Source of the DNA: Psychrobacter sp. LV10R520-6
GTDB lineage: Bacteria; Pseudomonadota; Gammaproteobacteria; Pseudomonadales; Moraxellaceae
Length of the DNA: 64,000 nt
NCBI RefSeq assembly: GCF_900182925.1
Contig: NZ_LT900024.1
Coordinates: forward strand, 3,154,994 to 3,218,993
Direction: 5' to 3'
Part shown: piece after piece, positions 10,650-18,945 of the stretch
Layout of the letters: the number at the start of each line of letters is the position of its first letter
Position numbering within the stretch: position 1 is the stretch's first letter
Made by a program: the position numbers and the translations under genes
The notes under the pieces: generated by a model
Told to the model about the DNA's origin: nothing
What the model saw: the letters and a program-made list of their open reading frames with translations, nothing else
Databases searched by the model: none

Positions 10650-10985
10650 ATGACTACTATCAATAGAGAGACCAAGACAATCACCCAACCATCAATATCT
10701 AGAAAATGGCTGTATATGTCGTTAGCAGCTGCTGCATTAACACTCAGTGCTTGCGCAGATAAAGGCGCGGCCACTACTGAAGAGGATCCTAGTGTCGACG
10801 CACAATCTACGGTTGAGCAACAAGCAACTGGGGTGGCAAGTGCAGACACTTCTAATGAGCCTATGTCTAATGAGCCCATGGTTAATGATGATATAGGTAT
10901 TGCCACTGCTGATGAAGGCGTCGCTATTGATGATTCTGAGGTATTAGATGGTAGCGAACAAGAGGAGCATGTCTCGACTTATTAA
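10650..10985 (+). CDS. Small predicted lipoprotein, acidic, unknown function
   Basis: This 111-residue protein has a basic N-terminal region, a hydrophobic segment (WLYMSLAAAALTLSAC) and a lipobox Cys near residue 35. The mature part is about 75 residues, low in complexity and strongly acidic, with a repeated MSNEP/MVNDD pattern and no aromatic core, so it is probably disordered. A GGAG ribosome site lies just upstream. I know of no family match; small acidic lipoproteins of this kind are common in Moraxellaceae, but no function can be assigned. Confidence 0.65.
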   Translation: MTTINRETKTITQPSISRKWLYMSLAAAALTLSACADKGAATTEEDPSVDAQSTVEQQATGVASADTSNEPMSNEPMVNDDIGIATADEGVAIDDSEVLDGSEQEEHVSTY

Positions 10986-11373
10986 TTCAGCAGATAAAAC
11001 AACGCTCACTACGCTAAGATGATAAAATAAGGCTCAGCGTTGCAAACGCAGTCTGGGCTGTTTTTATGCAAATAATAAGCAGAAAAACAGATGGAGAATT
11101 TGCCTTTTTGTTCTGTTATAAGCGACAATGTGCAACTGATGCGCTTGGATGACGAATCGTATGATAATAATGAGTAGGTAATGAGCAAATATCATTACAA
11201 TCGTTGTTTGTAGCTGGCTTATTTGTAGTTATTTTATTTATAGATGGCTTCTCCATAAAAAGCTTCTTTATAAGCACTTTGATAGTGACCTATCAAACGG
11301 TTATTTTCATACTGTTTGCACTGCTCTCTATTATTTACATTTTTACTCATATTCATTGGAAGTCTGCTAAGCC
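10986..11373. other. Intergenic region upstream of ABC ATPase, with a weak hairpin
   Basis: Around 11028-11069 an imperfect GC-containing hairpin (core GCGTT-GCA-AACGC) is followed by five T and may end the lipoprotein transcript. A hydrophobic 70-codon frame from a TTG at 11204 runs into the ATPase gene in another frame; it has no ribosome site and I do not call it a gene. Confidence 0.4.
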
Positions 11374-12171
11374 ATGCTTGATATTGCAAAAAATCCGACT
11401 CGACCTATCGCTTTAGATCTCCAAAACGTTCATAAAAGCTTCGGCTCACTGGCAGTGCTAAAAGGGGTTTCCCTCACCGCATACGATGGTGACGTAATCT
11501 CTATCCTAGGCTCTTCGGGCTCTGGTAAATCTACCTTACTACGCTGTGTTAATCTGTTAGAGAAGCCAACACAGGGTAGTATCAGTATTGGTAATGAAGA
11601 GCTTATACTAAAGCCTAATAAGTCTGGCGAGATGCAAGCTGCAGATATCAAGCAGTTAGAAAGCTTGCGCGCGCGCGTGGGCTTCGTGTTTCAAAACTTT
11701 AACTTATGGCCGCATAAAACGATTTTGCAAAATATCATTGAAGGGCCAACGCAAGTCTTAAAAATCAAAAAAGATCAGGCTATTAGTGATGCTGAAAAGT
11801 TACTTGATAAGGTCGGTCTGCTCGATAAGAGAGACGCCTATCCGGCGAACTTATCGGGTGGTCAGCGTCAGCGTGTGGCGATTGCAAGGGCGCTTGCTAT
11901 GCAGCCCCAAGTATTATTGTTCGATGAACCTACCTCCGCCCTTGATCCCGAGCTGGTCAATGAAGTGCTCGCGGTCATGCGTGATTTGGCAGAAGAAGGG
12001 CGTACCATGCTGATTGTTACTCATGAGATGCGCTTTGCTCGGGAAGTGTCAAGCCAAGTGGTGTTTTTACATCAAGGTGTTATTGAAGAAATGGGCACGC
12101 CTGAACAAATTTTTGATAATCCTACCTCTGAGCGTGTTAAAGACTTTATGGCAGCGCATCGTCAAAACTAA
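11374..12171 (+). CDS. Polar amino acid ABC transporter, ATP-binding subunit
   Basis: This 265-residue cytoplasmic ATPase powers amino acid uptake (HisP/GlnQ/ArtP group). Motifs in order are Walker [10 protein letters not shown] at 46-54, Q-loop [10 protein letters not shown], signature [15 protein letters not shown], Walker [14 protein letters not shown] and the H-loop IVTHEMRFA. Its likely partners, three binding lipoproteins and two permeases, start about 2.1 kb downstream on the same strand beyond an IS200/IS605-type insertion. Neither that cluster nor any other gene nearby supplies an ATPase for them, which supports a once-continuous operon. Pairing and substrate (His/Arg/Lys-like) are inference; the domain call is secure. 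Confidence 0.93.
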   Translation: MLDIAKNPTRPIALDLQNVHKSFGSLAVLKGVSLTAYDGDVISILGSSGSGKSTLLRCVNLLEKPTQGSISIGNEELILKPNKSGEMQAADIKQLESLRARVGFVFQNFNLWPHKTILQNIIEGPTQVLKIKKDQAISDAEKLLDKVGLLDKRDAYPANLSGGQRQRVAIARALAMQPQVLLFDEPTSALDPELVNEVLAVMRDLAEEGRTMLIVTHEMRFAREVSSQVVFLHQGVIEEMGTPEQIFDNPTSERVKDFMAAHRQN

Positions 12172-12292
12172 CACCCGTTGTCAAGTAAACTCCCATCTCT
12201 AAGCGAAATCCCATCTCCAAGCTAACACTTGAATTGTTAGCATAAGCCGAACGGTTAGGCCAGTCTTAACCTCATCCTCTATGTCATTTAAC
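12172..12292. other. Left flank of the insertion element
   Basis: This spacer has a near-direct repeat (CCCATCTCTAAGC then CCCATCTCCAAGC) and a short hairpin GCTAAC...GTTAGC, which lacks a T tail. It ends in TTTAAC at 12287-12292, the proposed target motif of the element. Confidence 0.4.
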
Positions 12293-12309
12293 AAACCTCG
12301 CGCAGAAAT

Positions 12310-12331
12310 CCCCTACCTCTTAGGTAGTAGG
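12310..12331. repeat. Left-end subterminal hairpin of the IS element
   Basis: An imperfect palindrome with stem CTACC / GGTAG. It matches the right-end hairpin in sequence and orientation, as expected for the sites TnpA binds in single-stranded DNA. Confidence 0.65.
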
Positions 12332-12412
12332 ATGAAGGCGTTATTGACTAAATCCAAATAAATTGTTAGTGTTATAGGATTCAGTCTAAAATATTAAAGG
12401 TGTTGATAACAA

Positions 12413-12808
12413 ATGCTCTTAGATAATAATTCACACTCAGTATTTTTGCTAAAATATCACCTAATACTGGTTACTAAGTATCGCAGAGAGGTTTTTGATG
12501 ACGCTGTATCAGATAGAGCTAAAGCAATATTTGAGCGTATCGCCCCTGACTATAAACTTGAGGTCATTGAGTGGAATCACGATAAAGATCATGTTCATAT
12601 TTTATTCAAAGCCCATCCCAAGAGCGAGATCAGTAAGTTTATTAATACCTACAAATCAGCAAGCAGTCGCTTACTCAAAAAAGAATTTCCTCAAATCAAA
12701 GAAAAACTTTGGGAAGATAAATTTTGGTCACAATCATTTTGTTTGATTACGACAGGGGGCGCACCTCTTGACGTAATTAAGCAATATATTATAGATCAGG
12801 GAAAATAA
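12413..12808 (+). CDS. tnpA: IS200/IS605-family transposase TnpA (Y1 HUH)
   Basis: This 131-residue protein is a single-strand DNA transposase of the Y1 HUH class, which works as a dimer. It shows the family core VTKYRREVF, the metal-binding HUH motif HVH (His60, His62) in DKDHVHILF, and the nucleophile tyrosine (Tyr125) in IKQYIIDQ. An AAAGGTG ribosome site precedes it. All catalytic residues are present and the gene is intact, so the element could be mobile. It overlaps the tnpB start by one base (TAATG). Confidence 0.93.
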   Translation: MLLDNNSHSVFLLKYHLILVTKYRREVFDDAVSDRAKAIFERIAPDYKLEVIEWNHDKDHVHILFKAHPKSEISKFINTYKSASSRLLKKEFPQIKEKLWEDKFWSQSFCLITTGGAPLDVIKQYIIDQGK

Positions 12809-13959
12809 TGACCAAGCAAATCCTTAAAGCCTATAAGTGCAGACTGTACCCAACCGATGAACAGCAAATATTCTTTGCTAAGTCATTTGGTTGTACGCGC
12901 TTTATTTGGAATAGGATGCTTAATGATAAGATTGAGTATTACAAAGCAACCAAAACCGAACTAAAAAACACCCCAGCTCAGTACAAGACTGAGTTTGAAT
13001 GGCTAAAAGAGGTGGATAGTTTGGCTCTGGCTAATGTCCAGCAAAACCTACGCAGTACTTATAATAAATTCTTCAAACAAGGCTCAGGCTTTCCTAAATT
13101 CAAGAAAAAAGGCTTAAAAGACAGTTACACCACCAACAATCAAAAAGGTACAGTAGCGGTCACAAACAACACCGTTAAGTTGCCTAAAATTGGTCACATC
13201 AAGGCGAAGATACACCGTTCTATCAATGGATTGATTAAAAGTGCCACCATCAGCAAAAGCCCATCGGGTAAATACTACGTCAGCTTATTGGTTGAAACAG
13301 TGGTTGATGACATGCCTAAAACTCAATCAAATATCGGCATTGATTTAGGAGTAACAGACTTTATCGTCCTATCGGACGGGAGTAAAGTTGCTAACCCTAA
13401 GTTTTTATCGAGATTGCAAGATAAATTAGGGCGCGAACAAAAGATACTAGCCAAACGCAGGTTGGTTGCTAAAACTCAGCAGCGCAAGCTGTCTGAAAGC
13501 CGTAATTACCAAAAGCAGCGCCTAAAAGTTGCCAAGGTTTACGAGAAAATCACCAACACCCGCAAAGACTTCCTACACAAGCTCTCATTCAATATCATCA
13601 AAAACCACGATGTTATTGCCATTGAGGATTTGAACGTAAAAGGCATGGTTAAGAACCGTAAACTTGCAAAAGCCATATTAGACAGCTCATGGTCTACTTT
13701 TACCACCATGCTTGCCTATAAAGCAGAATGGTATGGTAAAGAGCTTGTCAAAATAGACCGATGGTATCCATCCTCTAAAACCTGCTCAGGCTGTGGTCAT
13801 TTGCTTAGCAAGGATGAATTACCCTTGTCATTGAGATCATGGGTTTGCCCTTGCTGCTTGCGAAATAACGATAGAGATATCAATGCCAGTATCAACATCC
13901 TAAATCAAGGATTGACACTGGTAACGCTCAAAACTGTCGGTGCGACAGGGTTAGCTTAG
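12808..13959 (+). CDS. tnpB: TnpB, RNA-guided nuclease of the IS200/IS605 element
   Basis: This 383-residue TnpB has a family-typical N-terminus (KAYKCRLYPTDEQQ), a complete RuvC-like site (Asp179 in IGIDLGVTDF, Glu273 in IAIEDLNVKGM, Asp357 in NNDRDINAS) and a four-cysteine zinc ribbon (Cys326, 329, 347, 350; CSGC and CPCC). TnpB proteins are known to be guided by an RNA made from the element's right end to cut a target next to the insertion motif, which helps the element persist. Length and residues indicate an active protein. The gene's last codons also appear to form part of that RNA. Confidence 0.93.
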   Translation: MTKQILKAYKCRLYPTDEQQIFFAKSFGCTRFIWNRMLNDKIEYYKATKTELKNTPAQYKTEFEWLKEVDSLALANVQQNLRSTYNKFFKQGSGFPKFKKKGLKDSYTTNNQKGTVAVTNNTVKLPKIGHIKAKIHRSINGLIKSATISKSPSGKYYVSLLVETVVDDMPKTQSNIGIDLGVTDFIVLSDGSKVANPKFLSRLQDKLGREQKILAKRRLVAKTQQRKLSESRNYQKQRLKVAKVYEKITNTRKDFLHKLSFNIIKNHDVIAIEDLNVKGMVKNRKLAKAILDSSWSTFTTMLAYKAEWYGKELVKIDRWYPSSKTCSGCGHLLSKDELPLSLRSWVCPCCLRNNDRDINASINILNQGLTLVTLKTVGATGLA

Positions 13960-14061
13960 TGAATTTGTCTAACCTCTGATACAGAATATCGTATCAAGTA
14001 TGGGTATTACCTAAGAAACCCCTACCTCTAAGGTGGTGGGTAGTTCATGTTCCTTTTTAAC
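13934..14061 (+). ncRNA. Candidate omega/re-RNA scaffold at the right end of the IS
   Basis: Successive hairpins run from the end of tnpB to the right end: CTGTCG-GTG-CGACAG (13934-13948), GTTAG/CTAAC (13950-13973), GATAC/GTATC (13978-13995) and the subterminal hairpin (14019-14040). In characterised TnpB systems such a transcript, extended into flanking DNA, is the guide RNA. If the right boundary is 14061, the guide would begin at 14062. This is a prediction by analogy. Confidence 0.5.
14019..14040. repeat. Right-end subterminal hairpin of the IS element
   Basis: An imperfect palindrome nearly identical to the left-end hairpin. It lies 15 bases upstream of the TTTAAC at 14056-14061 proposed as the right cleavage motif. 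Confidence 0.65.
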
Positions 14062-14149
14062 ACTCCTTATTAAATTGATAGGTTGGTCTTTTATTACTCT
14101 ATAATGACAGTCAATATGCAAAATGTTTGTTTTTGATAATTGAGTCAGG

Positions 14150-14204
14150 TATTATCGATAATATTATAGGCTGTCAATAACAGCCCCTATTTTATTTTTT
14201 TCGC
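14150..14204 (+). promoter_or_regulatory. Palindrome and hairpin upstream of the first binding-protein gene
   Basis: A 14-base perfect palindrome (TATTATCGATAATA, 14150-14163) is followed by a hairpin GGCTGT-CAATA-ACAGCC with a T-rich tail (to about 14200). It could be an operator followed by a terminator or attenuator. It lies outside the IS, about 75 bases before the gene. Confidence 0.4.
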
Positions 14205-14277
14205 TGATTTTATCATCTGGCAGGGACGTCAGAGAGTAAAATATCAGAGACCTCTATCAGAACATAAGGAACGCATA

Positions 14278-15075
14278 ATGTCGAATTCTCGCCTATTGTG
14301 GTCATCGATGACCATGTCAGCAGCGATGGTACTGAGTGCTTGTAGCCAACCTGCTAACGAAGCCACCGATGCCAACGCTGATGCTCCTGTTGCAGATGTG
14401 GCCGGCAAGACCATTCGTATCGCCACCGAAGGCGCTTACCCTCCTTTTAATTATACCAATGCCGATGGCAGTCTATCTGGCTATGACATTGATGTGGCTA
14501 ATGCCCTGTGTGAGCAAATGCAAGCCAAGTGTGAGATCGTCGCTCAAGATTGGGACGGTATTATTCCAGGGTTACTTGCTCAGAAATATGATGCGGTTGT
14601 CGCTGGGATGTCTATCACGCCTGAGCGCCAAGAAAAGGTCGATTTTACCGAACCTTACTTTGCCAATACTATGGTATGGCTGACCGATACTGAAGGCAGC
14701 TTTGATCCTATGGCCATCAAGAATTTAACGCTTGGCGGTCAACGTTCAACGACTCCCGGCGCCTACTTACAAGACAACTATGAAGGCAAAGACGGCAATA
14801 CCGTTCAGTTATATGACAACTATGACAACGCCTATTTAGACCTAAAATCTGGTCGTAGCGATGCGGTATTGGCCGAAAAAGTCTCTGCTAAATCATGGTT
14901 AACAGACAATCCTGATGGCTTCGGTATCGTTGGTGAAGAGATTGACAATGATGACAATATTGCCGTTGCTGTCCGTAAAGGTGACCCACTCAGAGACGAC
15001 TTTAATAAAGCCCTCAGCGAAATCCGTAGTAACGGTGAGCTGACGCGTCTTGAACAGGCAAACTTTGGTAACTAA
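14278..15075 (+). CDS. Amino acid ABC transporter substrate-binding lipoprotein 1
   Basis: This 265-residue periplasmic binding protein of family 3 (HisJ/ArgT/GlnH type) has a lipobox (VLSAC, Cys22). It delivers a polar amino acid to the membrane permeases. Family marks are TIRIATEGAYPPFNYT, GYDIDVANALCEQM, CEIVAQDWDGIIPGL, GMSITPERQEKVDFTEPYF and DNYDNAYLDLKSGRSDAVL. It is the first of three tandem paralogues and the shortest, lacking the C-terminal tails of the other two. An AAGGAA-type ribosome site precedes the ATG. The exact ligand cannot be read from sequence by eye; a basic amino acid is plausible. Confidence 0.92.
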   Translation: MSNSRLLWSSMTMSAAMVLSACSQPANEATDANADAPVADVAGKTIRIATEGAYPPFNYTNADGSLSGYDIDVANALCEQMQAKCEIVAQDWDGIIPGLLAQKYDAVVAGMSITPERQEKVDFTEPYFANTMVWLTDTEGSFDPMAIKNLTLGGQRSTTPGAYLQDNYEGKDGNTVQLYDNYDNAYLDLKSGRSDAVLAEKVSAKSWLTDNPDGFGIVGEEIDNDDNIAVAVRKGDPLRDDFNKALSEIRSNGELTRLEQANFGN

Positions 15076-15122
15076 ATTGCGGGTCCACACACTGCGGATT
15101 AACATATTAAGGAATAACAAAT

Positions 15123-16067
15123 ATGACAATTTCAATGACATCGTCAATGACAAAAAAAGTCTTGTGGTTGGCACCGCTCAGCGCAGCAATGCTTATGCTG
15201 GCGGGCTGTAATAACAGCTCAACACCAGAAGATAGCGCCGCGACCGATACGGCTACCGACACCCCGATAAATGTAAAAATCGCTACCGAATCCAGCTATA
15301 AGCCTTTTAGTTATACAGACGCTGACGGCAAGCTTATCGGCTATGAGATTGAACTGGTTGATGCACTATGTGCGCAAATGAAAGCAGATTGTGAACTTAT
15401 CTCGCAAGATTGGGATGGTCTTATCCCAGGTCTAAATGCGCAAAAGTTTGATGCCATTATCGCTGGCATGTCGATTACTCCTGAACGCAAAGAAGTAGTA
15501 GAGTTCACCGATCCCTATTTCCATACTGGCATTATCTTGATTGGTAAAAAAGGTGATGACATCAGTGTTGAAGGTCTAAAAGGTCAACCAGTGGCGTCAC
15601 AGCGTTCAACCGTAGCATCGCAATACTTGCAGGATGAGCATGCAGAAGCCGATATCAAGCTTTATGACACCCAAGATAATGCCTATCTGGATCTAACTTC
15701 AGGTCGCGTTCGCGCGATGATGTCAGATAAAGTAACCGGTATTGATTGGCTAAAAACAGAAGCTGGCAAAGACTATGAAGTTAAAGGTCAAGAGATCAGT
15801 ACTGACGAAGACGCGATGGGTATTGCTTTCCGTAAAGGCGATCCTTTAGTTGCCAAATTTAATAAAGCGTTGGCTGAGCTAAAAGACAACGGCACGTATG
15901 ATCAAATCACTGGCAGCTACTTTGGTACCAGTTCAACTGCTGCCGCGCAAAAAGCCGTTGCAACAGGTGGTGTGGAAAAGGTACTGGTCATCGAAGGTGA
16001 TAACGTCGACGTTGATGCTAATGCTACCATTGCTGCAGAAGAGCAAGCAGAAGCAGCTGCTAACTAA
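15123..16067 (+). CDS. Amino acid ABC transporter substrate-binding lipoprotein 2
   Basis: The second tandem paralogue (314 residues) has a lipobox MLAGC with Cys29 and the same family-3 fold marks (VKIATESSYKPFSYT, GYEIELVDALCAQM, ISQDWDGLIPGL, GMSITPERKEVVEFTDPYF). The ligand-contact segment differs from copy 1 (SYKPFSYT against AYPPFNYT), which suggests diverged specificity. About 45 extra residues rich in Ala and acidic residues follow the fold at the C-terminus and are probably unstructured. It begins 47 bases after copy 1 and has an AAGGAA ribosome site. Confidence 0.92.
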   Translation: MTISMTSSMTKKVLWLAPLSAAMLMLAGCNNSSTPEDSAATDTATDTPINVKIATESSYKPFSYTDADGKLIGYEIELVDALCAQMKADCELISQDWDGLIPGLNAQKFDAIIAGMSITPERKEVVEFTDPYFHTGIILIGKKGDDISVEGLKGQPVASQRSTVASQYLQDEHAEADIKLYDTQDNAYLDLTSGRVRAMMSDKVTGIDWLKTEAGKDYEVKGQEISTDEDAMGIAFRKGDPLVAKFNKALAELKDNGTYDQITGSYFGTSSTAAAQKAVATGGVEKVLVIEGDNVDVDANATIAAEEQAEAAAN

Positions 16068-16127
16068 GTGGCTGCTAGCTGATACCGGTAAGCGGCATTT
16101 TTACTAAGTTTATTAAGGAAGTCAAAG

Positions 16128-17039
16128 ATGACCATGAGCAAAAATCTGGCCCCGAACATAGCAATCACTCCTGTCATAACGAGACGTCGTTTATTAACGC
16201 CCTTGCTAGCGATGGCTGCTGTATTCACATTAGCAGGTTGTAGCAATGGTCAAGAAAGTGCCAATGATGCTGCCAGTACAGACGCCGCGACTACAGCTGT
16301 AGCAACGGATAATGTGCTACGTATCGGTACAGAAGGGGCATATGCGCCCTTTAATTATACCAATGCTGATGGCACGCTTGGCGGCTTTGATGTCGATATG
16401 GCCAACGCCATCTGTGCGGACATGCAAGTTACTTGTGAGATTACCGCCCAAGATTGGGACGGTATCATTCCCGGTCTCAAAGCCGGTAAATACGATGCCA
16501 TCGTGGCGGCCATGTCAGTGACACCTGAGCGGGCACAACAAGTCAGCTTCACTGACCCATACTTTAGTAACAGCTTAATATTTTTGGCCAAAAAAGACAG
16601 CCCTTTTGATCCTAGTAATAGCGGCGATATCAACGCACATTCTATCGCCGCCCAGCGCTCTACGGTTTCTTCACAGTGGTTGGAAGGCGCGTATCCAAAA
16701 GCGAACATGAAGTTATATGACACCTTGAGTAATGCCTTTTTGGACTTAGGATCAGGTCGCGTTGATGCCATGATATCTGATAAACTTCCTGCTATAGAAT
16801 GGCTCAGTTCACCATCAGGTAGTGATTACGTGCTCAAAGGTGATGAGATTGACATCAACGATAATTTTGCAATAGCAGTACGTCCTGGTGATGCGCTGCA
16901 AGCCAAAATTAATCAGTCGTTGGCCAATCTAAAAGCCAATGGCACTTATGATAAAATTAATCAAAAGTACTTTGCAGTTCCAGTAGCCAGTACCACGGTA
17001 GTGACCACTGACCCTGTAAAAGAGGCTGCCACGCAGTAG
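16128..17039 (+). CDS. Amino acid ABC transporter substrate-binding lipoprotein 3
   Basis: The third tandem paralogue (303 residues) has a longer signal region with an RRR motif and a lipobox TLAGC (Cys38). The fold marks LRIGTEGAYAPFNYT, GFDVDMANAICADM, ITAQDWDGIIPGL and AMSVTPERAQQVSFTDPYF make it closer to copy 1 than to copy 2 around the ligand site. A Thr/Val-rich C-terminal tail of about 20 residues follows the fold. A strong terminator after this gene separates it from the permeases, so binding proteins may be made in excess over membrane components, as is usual for such importers. Confidence 0.92.
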   Translation: MTMSKNLAPNIAITPVITRRRLLTPLLAMAAVFTLAGCSNGQESANDAASTDAATTAVATDNVLRIGTEGAYAPFNYTNADGTLGGFDVDMANAICADMQVTCEITAQDWDGIIPGLKAGKYDAIVAAMSVTPERAQQVSFTDPYFSNSLIFLAKKDSPFDPSNSGDINAHSIAAQRSTVSSQWLEGAYPKANMKLYDTLSNAFLDLGSGRVDAMISDKLPAIEWLSSPSGSDYVLKGDEIDINDNFAIAVRPGDALQAKINQSLANLKANGTYDKINQKYFAVPVASTTVVTTDPVKEAATQ

Positions 17040-17071
17040 TTGTCTGTCGTTAGACAATCGTATTAATAATA

Positions 17072-17105
17072 AAAAGGATGTCACCAGCGAGGTGGTGTCC
17101 TTTTT
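17072..17105 (+). terminator. Terminator after the binding-protein cluster
   Basis: Arms AAAGGATGTCACC and GGTGGTGTCCTTT pair with a few wobble or mismatched positions across AGCGA and are followed by T residues. Confidence 0.7.
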
Positions 17106-17420
17106 GCTGTTCTGATAAAAAACAAACTATTCTTATCAGCGTTTGACTGGCCAATGTTGCCAAACCTATCTGCTTTGTGTCGTTATTTGATAAATAGAGA
17201 CTCATTTAGACCCAGCTTTTATAGGCAGTAACATAGTTCGCACCGATTATGATAAAATCACGGGTTATTTTTACCGAGTTAATCGGCTGTGGTCTACACG
17301 TGGCTTTCTTATATGAGAATAACGTGCAGCGCTATGATAAATGGCATAAGACTACGGATACTGATTCTTGCAACCGATATTTTGCTAACTGGCTAATATA
17401 AAGAGACTGAGTGAACCATT
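17106..17420. other. Intergenic region ahead of the permease genes
   Basis: About 315 bases hold no gene. A plausible -10-like TATGAT lies near 17250. It presumably drives the two permease genes separately from the binding-protein genes. Confidence 0.4.
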
Positions 17421-18140
17421 GTGTTTGATTTACAAGGATTTGGCGCGCTATTACTGAGCGGCGCAACCGTCACCATCAAGCTTGCCGTGACTAGCCTAAT
17501 TATAGGTATGATCTTGGGGCTACTCGGTGCTACTGCTAAGCTGTCGAATATTTGGCTGCTGCGTAAGATTGCGACTTTATATACGGCGACGATGCGCGGT
17601 ATTCCTGAACTGTTACTGGTACTGTTCATTTATTATGGCGGCTCTATCCTGCTGATGAGTATCCTCAAAAAGTTCGGCTACAACGACTACGTCGAAATTA
17701 GCGCATTTTGGGGCGGGGTAATGGCATTGTCTATTGCTTTCGGAGCCTATGCGACCGAAATCTTTCGGATGTCGATTCAAGAGATTCCGATAGGACAAAG
17801 CGAAGCGGCGCAAGCGATTGGCATGCGTCCCTTACAGACTTTTTATCGCATCACGTTACCGCAAGTGTGGCAAATTGCGCTGCCGGGTCTGGGTAATTTG
17901 TTCTTAGTGCTGCTTAAAGATACTGCCTTAGTCTCAGTCATTGGTCTTAAAGACATCATGTATCAATCATCGCGCGCCGCGCAGTCAACCCAGCAGCCGT
18001 TTACCTTTTATATGGCAGCGGCTGTTATTTATTTAGGGCTAACGATGTTGATCACTGGTTTTATGATATGGCTTGAATGGCGTGCCAACCCAGCAGCGCG
18101 CTATGCCAAAAAACTAACCCGTCAATCGACCACAGGGTAA
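17421..18140 (+). CDS. Polar amino acid ABC transporter permease (HisQ/ArtQ type)
   Basis: This 239-residue inner-membrane protein has several hydrophobic helices and the permease EAA loop (GQSEAAQAIGMRPLQTFYRITLPQ) that contacts the ATPase. Residues 17-40 and 45-70 are clear membrane segments, with MRGIPELLLVLFIYYGG as the usual family start of the transport domain. It begins with GTG; the next permease starts 13 bases downstream. With the second permease it forms the channel heterodimer for the upstream binding proteins. The substrate is inferred to be a basic or polar amino acid. Confidence 0.92.
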   Translation: MFDLQGFGALLLSGATVTIKLAVTSLIIGMILGLLGATAKLSNIWLLRKIATLYTATMRGIPELLLVLFIYYGGSILLMSILKKFGYNDYVEISAFWGGVMALSIAFGAYATEIFRMSIQEIPIGQSEAAQAIGMRPLQTFYRITLPQVWQIALPGLGNLFLVLLKDTALVSVIGLKDIMYQSSRAAQSTQQPFTFYMAAAVIYLGLTMLITGFMIWLEWRANPAARYAKKLTRQSTTG

Positions 18141-18153
18141 AGGAGAGATACTC

Positions 18154-18879
18154 ATGGATTGGAATTGGCAGGTTATCTTTGATCATATCCCAGACTTATT
18201 AGGCGGTGCAGTATTGACCGTACAGTTGGTGGTCATCTCCGGTATCATCGGACTGTTTCTGGGCTTAATTTTAGCGCAACTGCGCTTGTCTAAAAGCTGG
18301 GTGGTACAAACACTACCTTTTCTCTATATTTTCTTTTTCCGTGGTACGCCGCTGTTAGTACAGATATTTTTGATTTATTATGGACTGGGGCAGTTTGAAG
18401 CCGTACGTAACTCATTCTTATGGGAACCGATACTCAGTCAGGCCTATTGGTGTGCCATCATTGCCTTCACTATGAACACCAGTGCTTATTTAGCTGAGAT
18501 TATTCGCGGCGCTATTCAGACCATTCCGGTCGGTGAACTTGAGGCTGCCGACGCTATTGGCATGTCAAAGTGGCAGAAGCTCACACGCATTACCTTGCCG
18601 CGAGCTTTTGGCATTGTGATTCCTGCTTATAGTAATGAAGTTATCTTTATGCTCAAAGGCAGTGCACTGGCCTCAACCATCGCGTTGATGGATATCACTG
18701 GTGTGGCACGTACGATCAGTGCGCGGACTTATACCCTAATGGAGTTGTTCTTCGCGGCTGGTATCGTCTATTTGCTATTATCGTGGGTTATTCTATTCAG
18801 CTTTAGACTGTTTGAAAAAAGAATGAACCGTTATATGACTTATGTACCGCCAGATGTGGTCACGCACACCATTACCTAG
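18154..18879 (+). CDS. Polar amino acid ABC transporter permease (HisM/ArtM type)
   Basis: This is the second channel subunit, 241 residues, with the EAA loop GELEAADAIGMSKWQKLTRITLPR and family segment FFFRGTPLLVQIFLIYYGLG. An AAGGAGAG ribosome site gives a well-supported ATG start. It is cotranscribed with the preceding permease. No ATPase gene follows, so the ATPase upstream of the IS element is the natural candidate partner. Secure family call; ligand unresolved. Confidence 0.93.
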   Translation: MDWNWQVIFDHIPDLLGGAVLTVQLVVISGIIGLFLGLILAQLRLSKSWVVQTLPFLYIFFFRGTPLLVQIFLIYYGLGQFEAVRNSFLWEPILSQAYWCAIIAFTMNTSAYLAEIIRGAIQTIPVGELEAADAIGMSKWQKLTRITLPRAFGIVIPAYSNEVIFMLKGSALASTIALMDITGVARTISARTYTLMELFFAAGIVYLLLSWVILFSFRLFEKRMNRYMTYVPPDVVTHTIT

Positions 18880-18945
18880 CTACTTATTGCTAAATACTGT
18901 TCTATGTATTATCAAAACTAATAACCTTCACTGTGAAAGCTTACT

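Larger units (their letters stand above)
12293..14061 (+). mobile_element. IS200/IS605-family insertion sequence with tnpA and tnpB
   Basis: The element has the expected two genes in the same orientation and no terminal inverted repeats. Instead it has similar subterminal hairpins at both ends: CCCCTACCTCTTAGGTAGTAGG near 12310-12330 in the left end and CCCCTACCTCTAAGGTGGTGGG at 14019-14040 in the right end. I place the boundaries by matching TTTAAC motifs: 12287-12292 just outside the left end and 14056-14061 at the right end, each about 18 bases from its hairpin. TTTAAC-like motifs are known targets in this family. The exact ends are inference; membership is secure. Confidence 0.8.

Noticed and set aside
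11204..11416. A hydrophobic 70-codon frame ahead of the ABC ATPase
   Set aside because: It starts at TTG without a ribosome site, overlaps the ATPase gene in another frame, and its hydrophobic content can be explained by T-rich spacer DNA.
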